A stretch of DNA of 64,000 bases. It comes from Varroa destructor. Lineage: Eukaryota; Arthropoda; Arachnida; Mesostigmata; Varroidae. The position numbers and the translations under genes were made by a program. Under the pieces are notes generated by a model. The model did no database searches, had not been told where the DNA came from, and saw only the letters and a list, made by a program, of their open reading frames with translations. Position 1 is the stretch's first letter. The number at the start of each line of letters is the position of its first letter. The stretch is taken from NCBI RefSeq assembly GCF_002443255.2, contig NW_019211455.1, forward strand, positions 5,748,597 to 5,812,596. The letters are read 5' to 3'. Shown piece by piece: positions 13,301-25,100 of the stretch.

Positions 13301-14197
13301 AGAAGAAGGTTGTTTATGCGCGTCATTTCTGTTCTGGAACAGATAACTTTTCCGTTTGAGCACCAGGCCTAGTTACGGGCCGTTTTTGTCACTTATGGAA
13401 GCAGGACAAAGTGAGGCTATATCGTCCAAAGCGTCATCGTCCGAAACAATTGGCGGCGCAAATCAGAAATAAGTAGTTCAGTGTACTCGCTACTGTTCTA
13501 CTATGTGACCGACTAAGTGGGCTTACCACAACTGATTTCCTTTCAGGAAAATGTCAGTTTACCATAGCTATATTGTGGGCCTATATAGCCTCAATGAGTG
13601 GAATTATATGGGGCAGAGGTGGGGTTATATAAGCCACTAGTGATTTTCTGCAAAGAGGTGAGTCATTTAACACAGTTAATAAAAAATATTTTCCTCTATT
13701 AAAATGGCTGAGACTATAGCCAGGAAATATAATGCTTATTGATAATTCACTGGCAAGCAGGTGAAATATAATGATTCGTTTACTATGGGTCCACGTGGGG
13801 TTTTGTTGCACACTGAGACGTCAACTTTTACATGGACCTTATATGGATACACCAACAAGTCATGTTCTCTTCGGAAGGAAGTAAGGAAAAACATTAAGAA
13901 TCTGCTCACCATTCTAACAAGTCGATTTTAGCGCACTGAAGCTCGTGTGGCCGCTGTAGTTACGCGTCCTTCTTTTTTTTACAATCAACAATCCACGGTT
14001 GATCTGAGTGTCCTTATTGACAGTGCATATGTAGACAAAATTTTTCTGGGTGAATAATACATTCCGTTAATAAATTCGTCAACATTCTATTCAAAACATT
14101 GTTGACAACAACATGCGGTCCAAAGAGTGTGGTACGGACATCTACTGAACTGAGTTGGACTTTGAGGCCAAATAATTTTTTTCTAATCTTTCTGCAG
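10318..14197. other. Non-coding stretch with one hairpin
   Basis: No gene could be supported. It contains the imperfect hairpin at 11865-11908 and a doubled gcgttgacac near 11206-11225. Open frames near 10928-11233 and 13581-13811 have no exon signals or familiar content. Confidence 0.5.
11865..11908. repeat. Near-perfect hairpin, 19-bp stem
   Basis: gaggaagttgctt (11865-11877) pairs exactly with aagcaacttcctc (11896-11908). Beyond one T/G mismatch, gtttt pairs with aaaac, leaving loop ctagct. Part of the right arm (aaacgaagcaa) is repeated directly just downstream. Unknown function. Confidence 0.7.
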
Positions 14198-14262
14198 ATT
14201 TAACATCAATGGCTTCCGGTTGCGTACGAGCTTGGAATGCAATACTCCTCAGAGCCCTTAAG
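14198..14262 (+). CDS. Candidate exon with strong acceptor
   Basis: The acceptor context is ttctaatctttctgcag, one of the best polypyrimidine tracts in the left flank. Two bases complete a codon, then 21 codons (LTSMASGCVRAWNAILLRAL, K) run to donor AAG|gtggtt in phase 0. An ATG at 14209 could instead be a start. Its entry phase matches the donor at 4093 and its exit phase matches the acceptor at 15259, so it may link those candidates. The protein is not recognised. Confidence 0.3.
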
Positions 14263-15258
14263 GTGGTTATGTAGTCTAACATAAAACATTAAACATAACT
14301 TGCTTTCAGTTTGCTTCTGAAAGCGTAACTTTTAGACAGGAGAAGCCGTGGAAGAAGAACGACCTGGGTCATTTTGCTTTTTTATGATTTAACACAACTT
14401 GGATCAAGCGCGAGGGAAATATTTAGTTGCTCCAGATAGCTCCACCTTTTAAAATTGAGTCAGAGAAAAGAATCCAGTCACATGAACTGCACTAGATTTC
14501 TGATCGGGTTGATTAAAGACTATGAAAATTTGATAGCATTGCACTTTGCAATGTACGTTCCTTTGCTAAAACAAAACGCAATGACCCATATGGCCCCACC
14601 TTCTTCTATATAAGGCCGTCTATCAACTTGCTTGTTTGCAGAGTGACGCCACCTAATAGCTAATCTAGTTTGCCACGATATAGTGGATTTCCATCGGGCC
14701 AAGCATGCAACATATCTACGAGTGTCTGCTACGTATTATATCACGGGCAGGCCTAATATCCAGTCTGGTAACAAAAGACTTCGTTAGAGCAGTCCGCTAT
14801 CCGCAGCGAACAAACCTCTGCTTGTGTTCTTACCTTGCGGAATCTGTGCTGGCTGAGGCTCAGACGAGAATATTTGCCTAAAGCTTATATCTATGTATAT
14901 GTGTGTATTGGGGTTAGCAATGGACGTCGTCGCCACCGCAGGAGGCACCATTACCACTGTATAGAAAAGCTGAGGGAAAACCCAGTCTCTAAACTTCGTA
15001 ATTACAGCAGGCTCCATCCATTGAGTCCTCGCTCGAGCCTGCATACCATGCCATACCAAAACTCGCCCTAGGCATTGCATCAGCCCGAGCAAGTCAGGCA
15101 GCTGTGACCGAACCAACTACATGGTATTTTTGCCTGAAGGCTAGAAGAAGGAAAAAGGGGAACGGTCCGCTGACGAAAAGCGTTTTTCCTTCCGCTACCA
15201 ACCCTACTCGTACTGGTTGCTACAGCTTGTTCCTATTTTTTGTCCTTCCTCCCTGCAG

Positions 15259-15402
15259 GCCGCTCTGTCGTCACTGTCGGAAAGGGACGTCGTCGTTCTC
15301 AACGTACGCCGCACCCCGGCCTATAAAGCTCGCGTGATTGTGCTAGGGAAAAAACGACGAGCCCTATGGCATGACATGGCAAAGCATAGCACTCCAGACT
15401 GA
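15259..15402 (+). CDS. Candidate terminal coding exon, basic C-terminus
   Basis: A long pyrimidine tract ending ccttcctccctgcag precedes a phase-0 frame of 47 codons: AALSSLSERDVVVLNVRRTP, then YKARVIVLGKKRRALWHDMA with a short tail and TGA. GC content is higher than the surroundings and the frame is compact, as expected for a last exon. It may follow 14198-14262. The family is not recognised. A TATAAAG at 15322 lies inside this frame and is probably coincidental. Confidence 0.35.
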   Translation, partial: AALSSLSERDVVVLNVRRTPAYKARVIVLGKKRRALWHDMAKHSTPD

Positions 15403-15469
15403 AGTTTATCGGTAGCGTGGTGCTCGACATGAGTTTCTACTGCGTGAACCGTGCAAAGTAAGCAGTGCC

Positions 15470-15697
15470 ATGAGCTCCGATCTTATAACCGAGCCGCAGT
15501 TACAGACACCGGTAGCGACAGGCACCTCGTCTCCGAGCTACTTCATTTGCTACACCGTATTACGGCGCTCAAACCAGCTGCAGGTTTTCACATCGCATAA
15601 GCGATGTAAGCGACGCCGAAGAGCGGAACGGATCCCGAGAAAAATGATGGATCGGGTAGCTACGCATAAGCAAATTCCGAATATACAACGCGTATAA
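15470..15697 (+). CDS. Small ORF with very basic middle, 75 aa
   Basis: ATG in gtgccATGa context opens a 75-codon frame beginning MSSDLITEPQLQTPVATGTS, with a cluster KRCKRRRRAERIPRK resembling a nuclear-localisation stretch, ending at TAA 15695-15697. It lies 67 bp after the candidate terminal exon. No family is recognised; it may be a chance frame in a GC-richer islet. Confidence 0.22.
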   Translation: MSSDLITEPQLQTPVATGTSSPSYFICYTVLRRSNQLQVFTSHKRCKRRRRAERIPRKMMDRVATHKQIPNIQRV

Positions 15698-18600
15698 ATA
15701 TGCTGAAAGCACCTTTTTCACATTATTGTTTTTATTGAATCTACCTGTTTTATTTAGTGCAAAAGTACTGTAATGTACAGCCGCAGTTACTTCTTAATTT
15801 TTATCCTATTTTAATTAATTATCCAAAGTATGCGTCTTTGTTCTAATAGTTTACCTGCCAACTTGTTGATATAATCGTCATGGTATTACCTTCACTTTTT
15901 TCACATTACTGCTAAATTGATTTATCTGGCCGTCACCTTTAAGGTGCATTAGAGATCCTGGAGAATATTTCAGGGGTAGTCTGGCTTACAGATCGAATTG
16001 GCGACCTTCCAAGGAGTTGATAGCCCTCTAGCTGGTAGCTGTCGTTTTTATGCCGTCAGTTCATATTCGGAGCAGACGACCCTTTTGCTGTTCTACAGTA
16101 TACCTCTTGCCTTAGACGAACAACCTGCGAGAACTTGCTTCATTGACATTTCATCTACCCCGCCGTTATCGTAATTAAAGGCTTTCTTTCCAAAGATCAT
16201 GTGGAACAAGGACGACACTAATAAGACAGAAATTCACTCTCAACATCTCTTATAAGTAAAATGACCTTATGTGTGTCCTTAACTAGCTGTTCCTGTCAGT
16301 GTATGTATAGGAAGGGATCAGAAAATCCCCATGCTATTTGCTGTCGCGCTAAAGGTCAACTGTAGCATTGTTACATTGTTTTGTGCCTTCTACTTCCTGC
16401 TAGAACTTTCAACAGCTTTTATCATGCATTATTTCGCTGACGTTTCTAGCTTTCCGGAAGCCAAAAAAAAAAACAAGAGTTTCAAATATATATATCCTTT
16501 TGATTGACTCCTTTTAATCAACACTCTTTTCTTCTTGCGTAATGAATTTCAAAATTTTTAATGGGCGAACGCGATCGCTTTAGGTCGCGTCTTATGTGCA
16601 AATAACGGTTTACAAATATTTGTTTACACGTTTAACAAAACATTATAAACTGAATTAGTATTAAAAATTGTTAAAAAATGCTTTTTACACACTAACGTAC
16701 ATACCAATAACATCGTCGGTTTGCCCACATTTAGTCTAAACCGACATTTTTTTTTATTTTTACAATACAAAACTTATCTCAAAAGCTTCATTATGGAACT
16801 TTTCGCCATGGAGAGCAGTAAAAATGCCGAAAACGCGACATTATATGATAATATTTCTTATGTAGCAGCCAAACGATATGAATAAAGCATATTTAACTAT
16901 AAGCTATTGTATTTGTGTTCATTTTAAATACAATCTTTGTTTGTTTAAAGTGCTTTATACACAACGCTCGTGTTTATTTTGCATTTTAGAAGGGAAACGT
17001 GGTCAGAGGGAAGGCAAAAGTATTAAGAAGTGTGAGCTTCGATGGACATCAGTGAATGTTTTACTTTGTTTTTTTACAGAATATTTGAGGATCCTTTACG
17101 CACTTGTCTCTACAAACAAACTCTCGTAAGCGACTGAACAACCAAATCCTTTTAGGTTGGTCCCGTCTGATCGCGTACACACTTGATAGATCAAGACGTA
17201 CCGGTATAGACAATACAGACCAGACAATAGGAGAATATATAGAAGCAAGTATTTTAGGATCTTCTACTTCTAGGAGCTTCTACACATCGTAGGTAGCTTT
17301 GACAAAGCAAAAAAGACCAACTGGCTTCTTCTAACTACTGTAGATATAAAAAACAAACCTTGTTAACATTTCAGTGTTCCAGTGACTGCGGTTACGAGCT
17401 CTTCCAGATCCATGGAAGATGTTCTCGTCGACTTTGTAGATCACATCATCGTTAGGCAAAAACCGCAAATGGCTCAACAGGTCCCAAGCCGAACATACGG
17501 TATAGAAACTTTCCTTTATACATCTACTTTCATAAGAAGCATTCAATCCAAGTGAACTGGATGGCTCTATCGATCGGATCAGACAGTGCTAGAACCCCTT
17601 GCCCTCTGGGGTGCCCTCTAACAATATCGCTTTGTCCATATATCATGACAAGCACGATGAACCTTTTCCGACAGTTTCTAAAAAGCTTCTATATATTATT
17701 ACTCTACATATTATATCTATTCCACGCTATCTGTGTTCGAATAGAGCGACAAAGTGCACTCAAGATGCACTGGACAAAACACTTCAGTCTTATCAAGCTG
17801 TGCATTGATCAAAGCTAAACACATATTTTTAAAACTACAATTATTTATTATCGATAAAATTATATTCTTAGTCGAAGAACTCTTGATAGCTTATTTGTAC
17901 GGATATCACGTTCCTCACGCGTAAATAAAAATATAGATGAAATCCGAAGTGGAAAGAAATCGGATCTTACCTGAGCTTATCAAAAGACTAAACCTGAAAT
18001 AAATACCGTTCTTCAGATGAAGGGAAATGTCCCTGTACACGGAAAATGTCAACATGCACACGGTGGACCCTAAAGCAAAAAGCTCACCTATTTACGTAAT
18101 TAGACGAATGCTGCTTAATAGCCACCTGATAATTCGAGCTAAATGGTAACAGGATTTTTACTGGCTGTACAGCTGTTATGGTGACAAATATCTTAGCACA
18201 AGTGCGCTACATAAATCTAGTAGTATAATAATTGTAAATATAAGAATAATATATTTAATTATATAAATAAAGAATGTAAATATAAAATTGTACATAAATG
18301 TAGGCTTCGGATCAACCGATAGAACGTCATATCAACGCTCAGCTGATATGTGCATAATAATTTGCCTAGTCAGCTAATATCTGTTATTTTTTATATATAA
18401 TATTTTCTTTTTTATATTTTATTATATAGTTATATAATAATTGAAAGAAATACTCTTGAAAAGAGCCCACCGTCAGGAATTAGCATTAGTCCTTTGTTAA
18501 AAAGAAAAGGTGTATAATTGGCCTACAAATACCTTGATACGCAATAACTTTTTCGCTTTCTAAACGAATGTTGTTGTCATCAATTGGCCAAGCCCATTCA

Positions 18601-18991
18601 GGGTTATGATATCCGATCATGAAATGATGATTCTACATGGGTAGGCCAGGTCACACATCAACACGTTCCCATTTACATGCTGTTTATGTTCCGAAAACAG
18701 TAATGCCCGTGCAGTCGGATGACATGTTCGGTAGAAACAGACGCTCACGTGTGGGAATCTACTTAATAATCCATATAGAAGTTGACAATACAACTCCTGT
18801 CGCACTTGCTCCTTCAACTTTATTATCCGTCTTCTCACGTAAATTTAGCAGCATCGCATCCACATATCTAGTATACAATTTTCCACGCTTCAAGATCGCA
18901 AGCAAAAGTCGAAACGGGGACAACCAAAACGCCGGTGTCTTGCAAGTTCTCTAGTATTTTCCTGCTGTTCGTCGCGAGTGCAGTCGTTTAC
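15698..18991. other. AT-rich stretch without a supportable gene
   Basis: Long runs of A/T (for example 18226-18440) and no coherent exon. A minus-strand frame at 17331-17546 looks protein-like but lacks a credible acceptor. Confidence 0.5.
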
Positions 18992-19092
18992 CGCGAAGGT
19001 TCGTAGAGCCTCAAAGGCATCCGGTAGGTACAATGTTGTATGTCCTGACACAGGATAGGATACCAACTGAGTCCTCGGATGGTAAAGTGCTA
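18992..19092 (-). CDS. Candidate internal exon, minus strand
   Basis: Read on the minus strand, acceptor actttttcccag ends at 19093. Two bases complete a codon, then 33 codons (ALYHPRTQLVSYPVSGHTTL, YLPDAFEALRTFA) reach donor GCG|gtaaac in phase 0. A second frame through the same segment is also partly open. No partner exon or family was recognised. Confidence 0.28.
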
Positions 19093-20235
19093 CTGGGAAA
19101 AAGTTCTTGATAAATGAGTCTTTCAATTACAACGTAACAAAGACGCGCCGTGGATGCACAAGAAGCCATTGCCACGCAAAGCTTGTTACTGAGCAATGCA
19201 ATGCTATGCAACAACATTACAACACGCAACAACTCGAAGGGAAGTGTCTAGACGAAAGGCTCACCGAGCTTCTCTCGAGTTGTTGCGTTTCTGCAGCTTA
19301 CCCAGGCCTGTGAAGATGGGAGCAGGGCAAAACTGGCGGTACAAAGTGTAACCTGTTGTTTTGCGACATGCTATCTTAAAAGGAAAGCTCGGTTGCCTAA
19401 TACAAAGAAAAATAGAAAAAATTTGCAAACGTGGAAAATTGGCACACACACACAGACAGTCACCTAATTGTTGGAGGCAAATCAGCTGTCAAAATCCTCT
19501 TTCACAAAATGGTTTCTAATTTGGCAAACAACTCTTTGATCTGGTCCAAAATAAATTAACCGTAAGCTTATTCTTTGCCCTTATAGCCGCAACTTTCTAT
19601 TTTGTTGGTTAGCATCGATCACCCTACGACTTGTCTTTAGGCCAGAACCGAACGGAATATCGAGCTTCTCAACTAAGCATTCCCCCTCTTGTGAGCAAGT
19701 TACGATCTATTGATGTCTTGCTGGAATGTCTGACGCAACAATCGGGACGAGCTAGTTTACTCACATTCTCTTTTCGTTCCAATTATAGGCTTCGTTTTTC
19801 TTTCCCTCCGATCGCACATTCGTGGTAACGCTTCAGGCACCGAATAGGAGGCATCATTCAACACTTGTCCTGAGAGGATGGCCCGCCAACCTATGCTCGC
19901 TTTAACTAACGGTTGCCGGAGGCTAATTCTCGGATAGGACGGCAAATGCTAATGCACACGCACACAGACGAACCAAGAGAACCAGATACATATTAGACAG
20001 GTAAACTTGAATAGGTGACTGCTGCCAACTACCATTATACCGCAAATACTGATGCAGTAAATAGTAAATATTCAACCAGATTAATCTAGCTGGGCAATAT
20101 GGAAATGACAAATATGCCAGTAGAGTTCTTCGACAGACGGCCACGCGTTTTACCGTAGCTGAACACTACGCAGGCGACAAGACAGCTTGAGATACAGAAG
20201 TCATAGCGATATTGCTTTTTATTTTTTTAATATAT
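19093..20235. other. Single-copy DNA up to the palindrome edge
   Basis: No supportable gene; includes a short CA run near 19443-19453. Sequence left of 20236 (ending tttttttaatatat) has no counterpart beyond 49295, which defines the palindrome boundary. Confidence 0.5.
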
Positions 20236-20334
20236 AAAGTAAGAATCACTTTCCCCCGCAAAAATATTGACAAGAGACGAAATCAAGTTCTTATGGTGGC
20301 TTGGAATATCATTGTGCTTTCAATGTCTCCTTAC

Positions 20335-20577
20335 CTGGATAATTGTCTTCTCAGCGGGGTGATTTGGGCGGCATTGAGAATGGATCCTCCCGGGTGCTCA
20401 TGGTCCCTCGGGGCTGGGCTGGGCGCCATGATTCGCCCGATCGATACACCCTCGCCGCCTGCGATCTTGCACATGCGAGCCTCACGTGCCAAGCCAGAAT
20501 TTCGTCGGTGCACGTGCGATGTGCCGCACTCCTTGCGTCTAGCCACCAAATATTGTACTCCTTGATCTCCACCTAAC
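20335..20577 (-). CDS. GC-rich islet with candidate exon (left copy)
   Basis: Mirror copy of 48954-49196. On the minus strand an open frame contains ATG with start MAPSPAPRDHEHPGG and ends at a strong donor ATCCAG|gtaagg (exon end at 20335). Two other frames, on both strands, are also open because the patch is GC-rich, so the coding frame is uncertain. Transcription would leave the arm toward 20235, about 100 bp away, so any downstream exon would differ from that of the right copy. Confidence 0.3.
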
Positions 20578-21043
20578 TTTATGAACAAGCCAAAACATCT
20601 GCAAATAGACGGTCTGAATGCTGCAGTTCGATGAAATTACGCGGAAGCAAGCTATAATGCTCACATGGTCCTCATACCGATCGTCTATAGAGTACCTCTT
20701 TATTTACCTAATTATTATGTATGAGCAATACATAGAATTCATTCCGCGATCTCCATACTAACTCCACTAACTTCAATCGCATAAACAACGTATCCGCCAC
20801 ATATAGCTATCCTTGTACACTCTGACTGGTTTATCACTAACATCAAAAACCATTCTGAAGTGAACTTCTGCCACAGTTTACAGCGAGTGTACTCTTCATG
20901 AAAGCTATTTTGGCCGAAGCAAATTCATAGTGTAGAGAAAACGTACGATTTCATGCTACTGTTTTGACCATATCGATCATTGAACGTCAGTCGCGACTGT
21001 TCTACTCTGAATTGTGAGCTGTAGTAAGTGTGTCTTATGTAAA

Positions 21044-21523
21044 ATGCTGCGCTATCGAAGTACGTCACCGGACTGCCAAAACGACCGTTCGAAGACAAAG
21101 AGTCACCGAAGCAAGCCATCGCATGGCAGAGTCATCTTTCGTTCACCGAACCAGGCATTTTATTGTTTATCTGCTAACAATGTTTTCCTGCCCACACGGT
21201 GCACACACATCGACCCACTCGGCACGACCGTCAGCGACCCTTACCCATCCCGCTATATGCCAAGATACTCCGGCCCAGCTGATCTTAGTCGCAAAGATTA
21301 CACCGGTCAGTCATTCCTCGTTTCTTTATATCGCTGGCTTACGTCTTCTCGCCGGCCCTTTTCTGACTTAATGTTTCTGACCGATACGTGCCTCACATGT
21401 ACCGAAAAAGACTTCGCCACACCGAATTGGCAGCTACTGTGGCCTAGAGTGCTTTCGCTACTCGAAGTCGGACCAATGGAGAGCTTGTGCTGTCTTCCCT
21501 ATGCGATGCTTCCACTACTATAA
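21044..21523 (+). CDS. Longest uninterrupted ORF in the window (left copy), hypothetical
   Basis: From the first ATG at 21044 the frame runs 159 codons to TAA at 21521-21523; the open frame extends slightly upstream without an ATG. A second plus-strand frame is open through most of the same interval. No motif, signal peptide or family resemblance is seen; residues are rich in Ser, Arg, Thr and Pro. It is duplicated at 48008-48487. It may be a non-coding GC-rich patch. Confidence 0.2.
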   Translation: MLRYRSTSPDCQNDRSKTKSHRSKPSHGRVIFRSPNQAFYCLSANNVFLPTRCTHIDPLGTTVSDPYPSRYMPRYSGPADLSRKDYTGQSFLVSLYRWLTSSRRPFSDLMFLTDTCLTCTEKDFATPNWQLLWPRVLSLLEVGPMESLCCLPYAMLPLL

Positions 21524-24500
21524 ATAGTGATGAATAATGATGGGAACTTCAGTTGGCTGGCAGCAGCAGCGAACACGTACCACGATTACTTCATTCACAA
21601 AGGCATCTGCTATCACTACCGTCTTAAGCAGTTACCTGTCTCTATAAAAACAAAATTAGTTTTCAACTGTAGATAACTGAATGGAGCCGCGGCTTACCTC
21701 TACGCTCCCATTTTATCACCGTCGGCATTATGCCTACCTCATATCAGTCAACAGCGATATGGCCTTTAGCATATGATATGTATATGCATATACGAAAGAT
21801 CAGTGAGTCTCGGAACGCGCAGGAGAACGCCGCTTCCTATACGACGATATCCTGACAAAAACCTGATAGGCTAGTAAAAAGGAAACTGGCTAGAAATGCT
21901 TTATAACTATAAATTACGTCTGTTCTGAACTATTGTTTGTGAAGGATCATTCGAATTGGTCGGGCGTCACGATCTGGCTAACAACTAACACTTATACTGA
22001 TTAAACGAAAGAAAAGACATTTTTCTAACTGTATGAGTAAGAATATCAATGAGCTTCAAGTTTTCATTGAGGCAATGCGTATACTTTTTACAGGTAAACT
22101 TTTATTTTTTTAATGCACTACATATATGGAATATTTAATCAACAGCCAGACGAGCCCGCCGCAGCCGCTAACTTCACTTATACTGCGAGAAATATCGTAC
22201 CGCGTTAGTGCATAGCTGAGGCGTGTTGGTAAAGTGGTATTGTGACAAACTAATTATCTTAGGCCAATATTCGATTTCAAACACAAAGAGAGCATAATAG
22301 CAAGCTAATGAGAACTTCGCGAAAAAAACGCGTCGGACTTCACACAATGCTATCCTAACGACGGTTCTCGAGTGGAAAAAACAGCTTGTCTTCATGTTAG
22401 CCGAACATAAAAAATGCGTTGCCACTAGTGCTTTCGTTTGCTACTTTGTAGCTGGATTTGTACATAAATCTCATTGTGATTGCAGCAGATGTAATAAGCT
22501 TAACAAAAATGATGACATTGATTGCGCTGTCCGAGTCGTAACTATGAGATAAAATTATAGGTTCCATCACGACCTAAACTCTGGTGGAGTTAGATCGATG
22601 CTGATCATGTGAATAAGTTGCCAGTAGAGAACAGTTCGGTTACGAGAGCTGGTCTTGGTATTTAGAACTTAAGGTCAATGGCGTACGTTTATAGCGCCTC
22701 CATGTCGACAATATTTAAAGTAACACTTTCATTTTTGCTTCGTAAAGCTAACTAATTCTTACTGCTGTGCCTTCATATGCACAGACTCAGCTACAATTGA
22801 CTCCTTGGCAAAAGGGAAGCAATGTTCTCCTTTAATAGAAAATCTGCATTTCAGAATGATGGCCAAACTTGACCAATAGACTCACTAAGCGTCGCAAATA
22901 TGTTTACCTCATTTTGACTGTCCCTTAATTACATAGTAAGATAAACTTTCAAATTGTAATGCATGCACAGTCTTCGGGTGAGCCTATTTTCAGTAATGCG
23001 GATCCCGCGCACGTCTATGCCACGTACGTTTTACAAGTCAGAAATTCGCCTTTTTTCTCTTCTAGACTTCAAGTGATGTCAAGTCATGCAAAAACGAACT
23101 TGTCACGTGCTCAAAGAGATAGGGCTTTCATGTCATTAGTTCATTTGCAGTGGAAAATAAAATTACGCCATTGCATACGCCTCGTCCCCTGGCCACCAAG
23201 TGTTACTGATGGTCACCACTAATCACCGCGATGGCAGCCGCAGCGAGCAGCGGGCGTCTCCGCTCTCTTCTTTTTCCCCATGCCCTATCCCAAGCAGAAA
23301 AAAATTTAACATCGTATCGTACTATCGTTGCTGCTGCTTCTTATTTACATTTTTGGTCTCCGCTTGTTTCCTTCTTAGGCTGGTGCCAGCGTCAGCAGCT
23401 GCTTCTGCTCTTGGTCAAATTGGTTGTTTGGCCGCCTAGGCTCCGAGCACCGTTCAGGGCGGTACGATGCTATATCGACCTGAGTACACTGTCGTTGCCT
23501 TAGCAGTCGGCCATGAAACAGAGGCTACCAACAGCAGGACAGGGAAGATTCCTGATGTGTGCTGGACCTGCTAGCATCAGCGCGGTGGTCTTCTGTAAAT
23601 GACGCGCATTGGGCGACGGTGAAGCAAGAACGCGGGAAGCACGCGCCGCAAAAGCAGAAGCAGCGGAAGCAGCCTGCCAATCAGCTGCGGCGTCATTTAT
23701 CACTAGGCGAGAACGCAGACCGCCAGGATCAGTATACCCACTAGGCCCGTAGAATACTTGCCAACAGAGTGATCCGATAAAAACTCTCTCTGAGTTATCT
23801 GCACTATTCCACCGGCACTCAGGCTACGGAGCTACGAAATTTTATTTATGAAGAGCGATTATGTAAGAATAGTAATTATGTCAGAAGCATTTTATCCCAG
23901 CTTCGCAAACAGAGAAAGTCTCGTTCATTCAACGTAACCACCATTCCTCACGATTACAGCTCCAATTCAACTTCCGAACTACTCACAAGCTTTTCGTTTA
24001 AGCGATTCCAGGAGTAAGCGAATCGACGTTGTTGTATCGAGGCTTGTTGTTATTGGCTCTCACTCAATAGCGTTACTTATATACTAAAGGTTTCAGATCT
24101 GGGCCGCTCGCCAGCTATGTATTGATTCCACCATGTGCTCGTATGTTCAAGCAGCCGGTCCTACACTATTTGACTTGTACAAATCGATGCACGATTTTGT
24201 TAAAGGACGTATGATTCGACGGTCACCTGAGGTATCCACGGTTGCTTTGCTTAACACCTGGTCGATCATGCAGATATAACTTTTTAGTTATGCGCCCACC
24301 TTGCTGGAAGAAAAAAGCTGGTATAACGTCTCTTTCACTGGACGCTATCCTCAGAACATGAACTTCCCGTCAGAGAGAAATCAACGAGAGTTGACCAGCA
24401 AACAACACCGAATTTTATTGTTCTCAGAGAGCATATGTCTGACCTTCACGACATGTGACATCTACTTATGTGAGATGTAAATAATTTGTGACACCGAACG

Positions 24501-25032
24501 TTTACTCACGTTAAATTTCCTCACTAGAACCCCGTTTGAAACAGAGCTATCATTAGAAATGCACCTTTGGCTGGCAACAATCGACTTTGAAGTTCGCACT
24601 GTTTGTTTTTTTGCTGTCGTGGACTTTCTGTTGCGATGCGTTAATACTTGCTTCTGTTCCTTCTGAAAACGCATACGTTTTAGCTACACGGCAGACTGTC
24701 GATTCGGTACGGTCTAAAAAGTTCATTTTTTTGGTGGCGGTTTGTCTGACGCATACCGATTGGATCATTGCTGATCTTCCCTCGAACGACGCACTATTGT
24801 TCGCTACGATAAATTTACTTTTTTGTAGTAGAAATAATTAATTTTTGCCTGGTACTAGAAGTAGCCAATGAACGCATGCCTGTTACGGCAATCACATTTA
24901 CTATAGAAGTCAAATACACTTAGCTACCGTAAGAAATTCTATACGGGGTTGTTTGAATGAATGGGATATTACTTGAGTAGCGTCTCCGATGGCTTACGGG
25001 CCTTATTTGCTAGCCACTAGGCCATAAAATCC
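21524..25032. other. Left arm, no supportable gene
   Basis: Includes a GC-rich islet at about 23220-23750 with open frames on both strands (one beginning ATGGCAGCCGCAGCG at 23231) but no splice-supported model. Mirrored at 44499-48007. Confidence 0.5.
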
Positions 25033-25100
25033 CGGAATAGCTTAGTGAGTAACGTACTTGCCCGCTAATCTTAGCGACACGTGGTCCAGATTTACACCTG
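25033..25100 (+). repeat. tRNA-like SINE head (left copy)
   Basis: TAGCTTAGTGAG at 25038-25049 matches the RNA polymerase III A-box consensus at nearly every position. GGTCCAGATTT at 25083-25093 is a decayed B box. The 45-nt spacing is that of a tRNA. The body downstream is not recognised; probably an old tRNA-derived SINE. Mirrored at 44431-44498. Confidence 0.4.

Noticed and set aside
15322..15328. TATAAAG as a core promoter
   Set aside because: It falls inside the better supported candidate exon 15259-15402, and no transcript model starts just downstream.
17331..17546. Minus-strand protein-like frame ending at a donor-like aacaag|gtttgt
   Set aside because: No acceptable acceptor or start; single weak signal.
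24557..24841. Secreted-looking ORF with a hydrophobic start (mirrored in the right arm)
   Set aside because: The apparent signal peptide begins at a TTG, not an ATG; the true ATG at 24557 leads a different, short frame.
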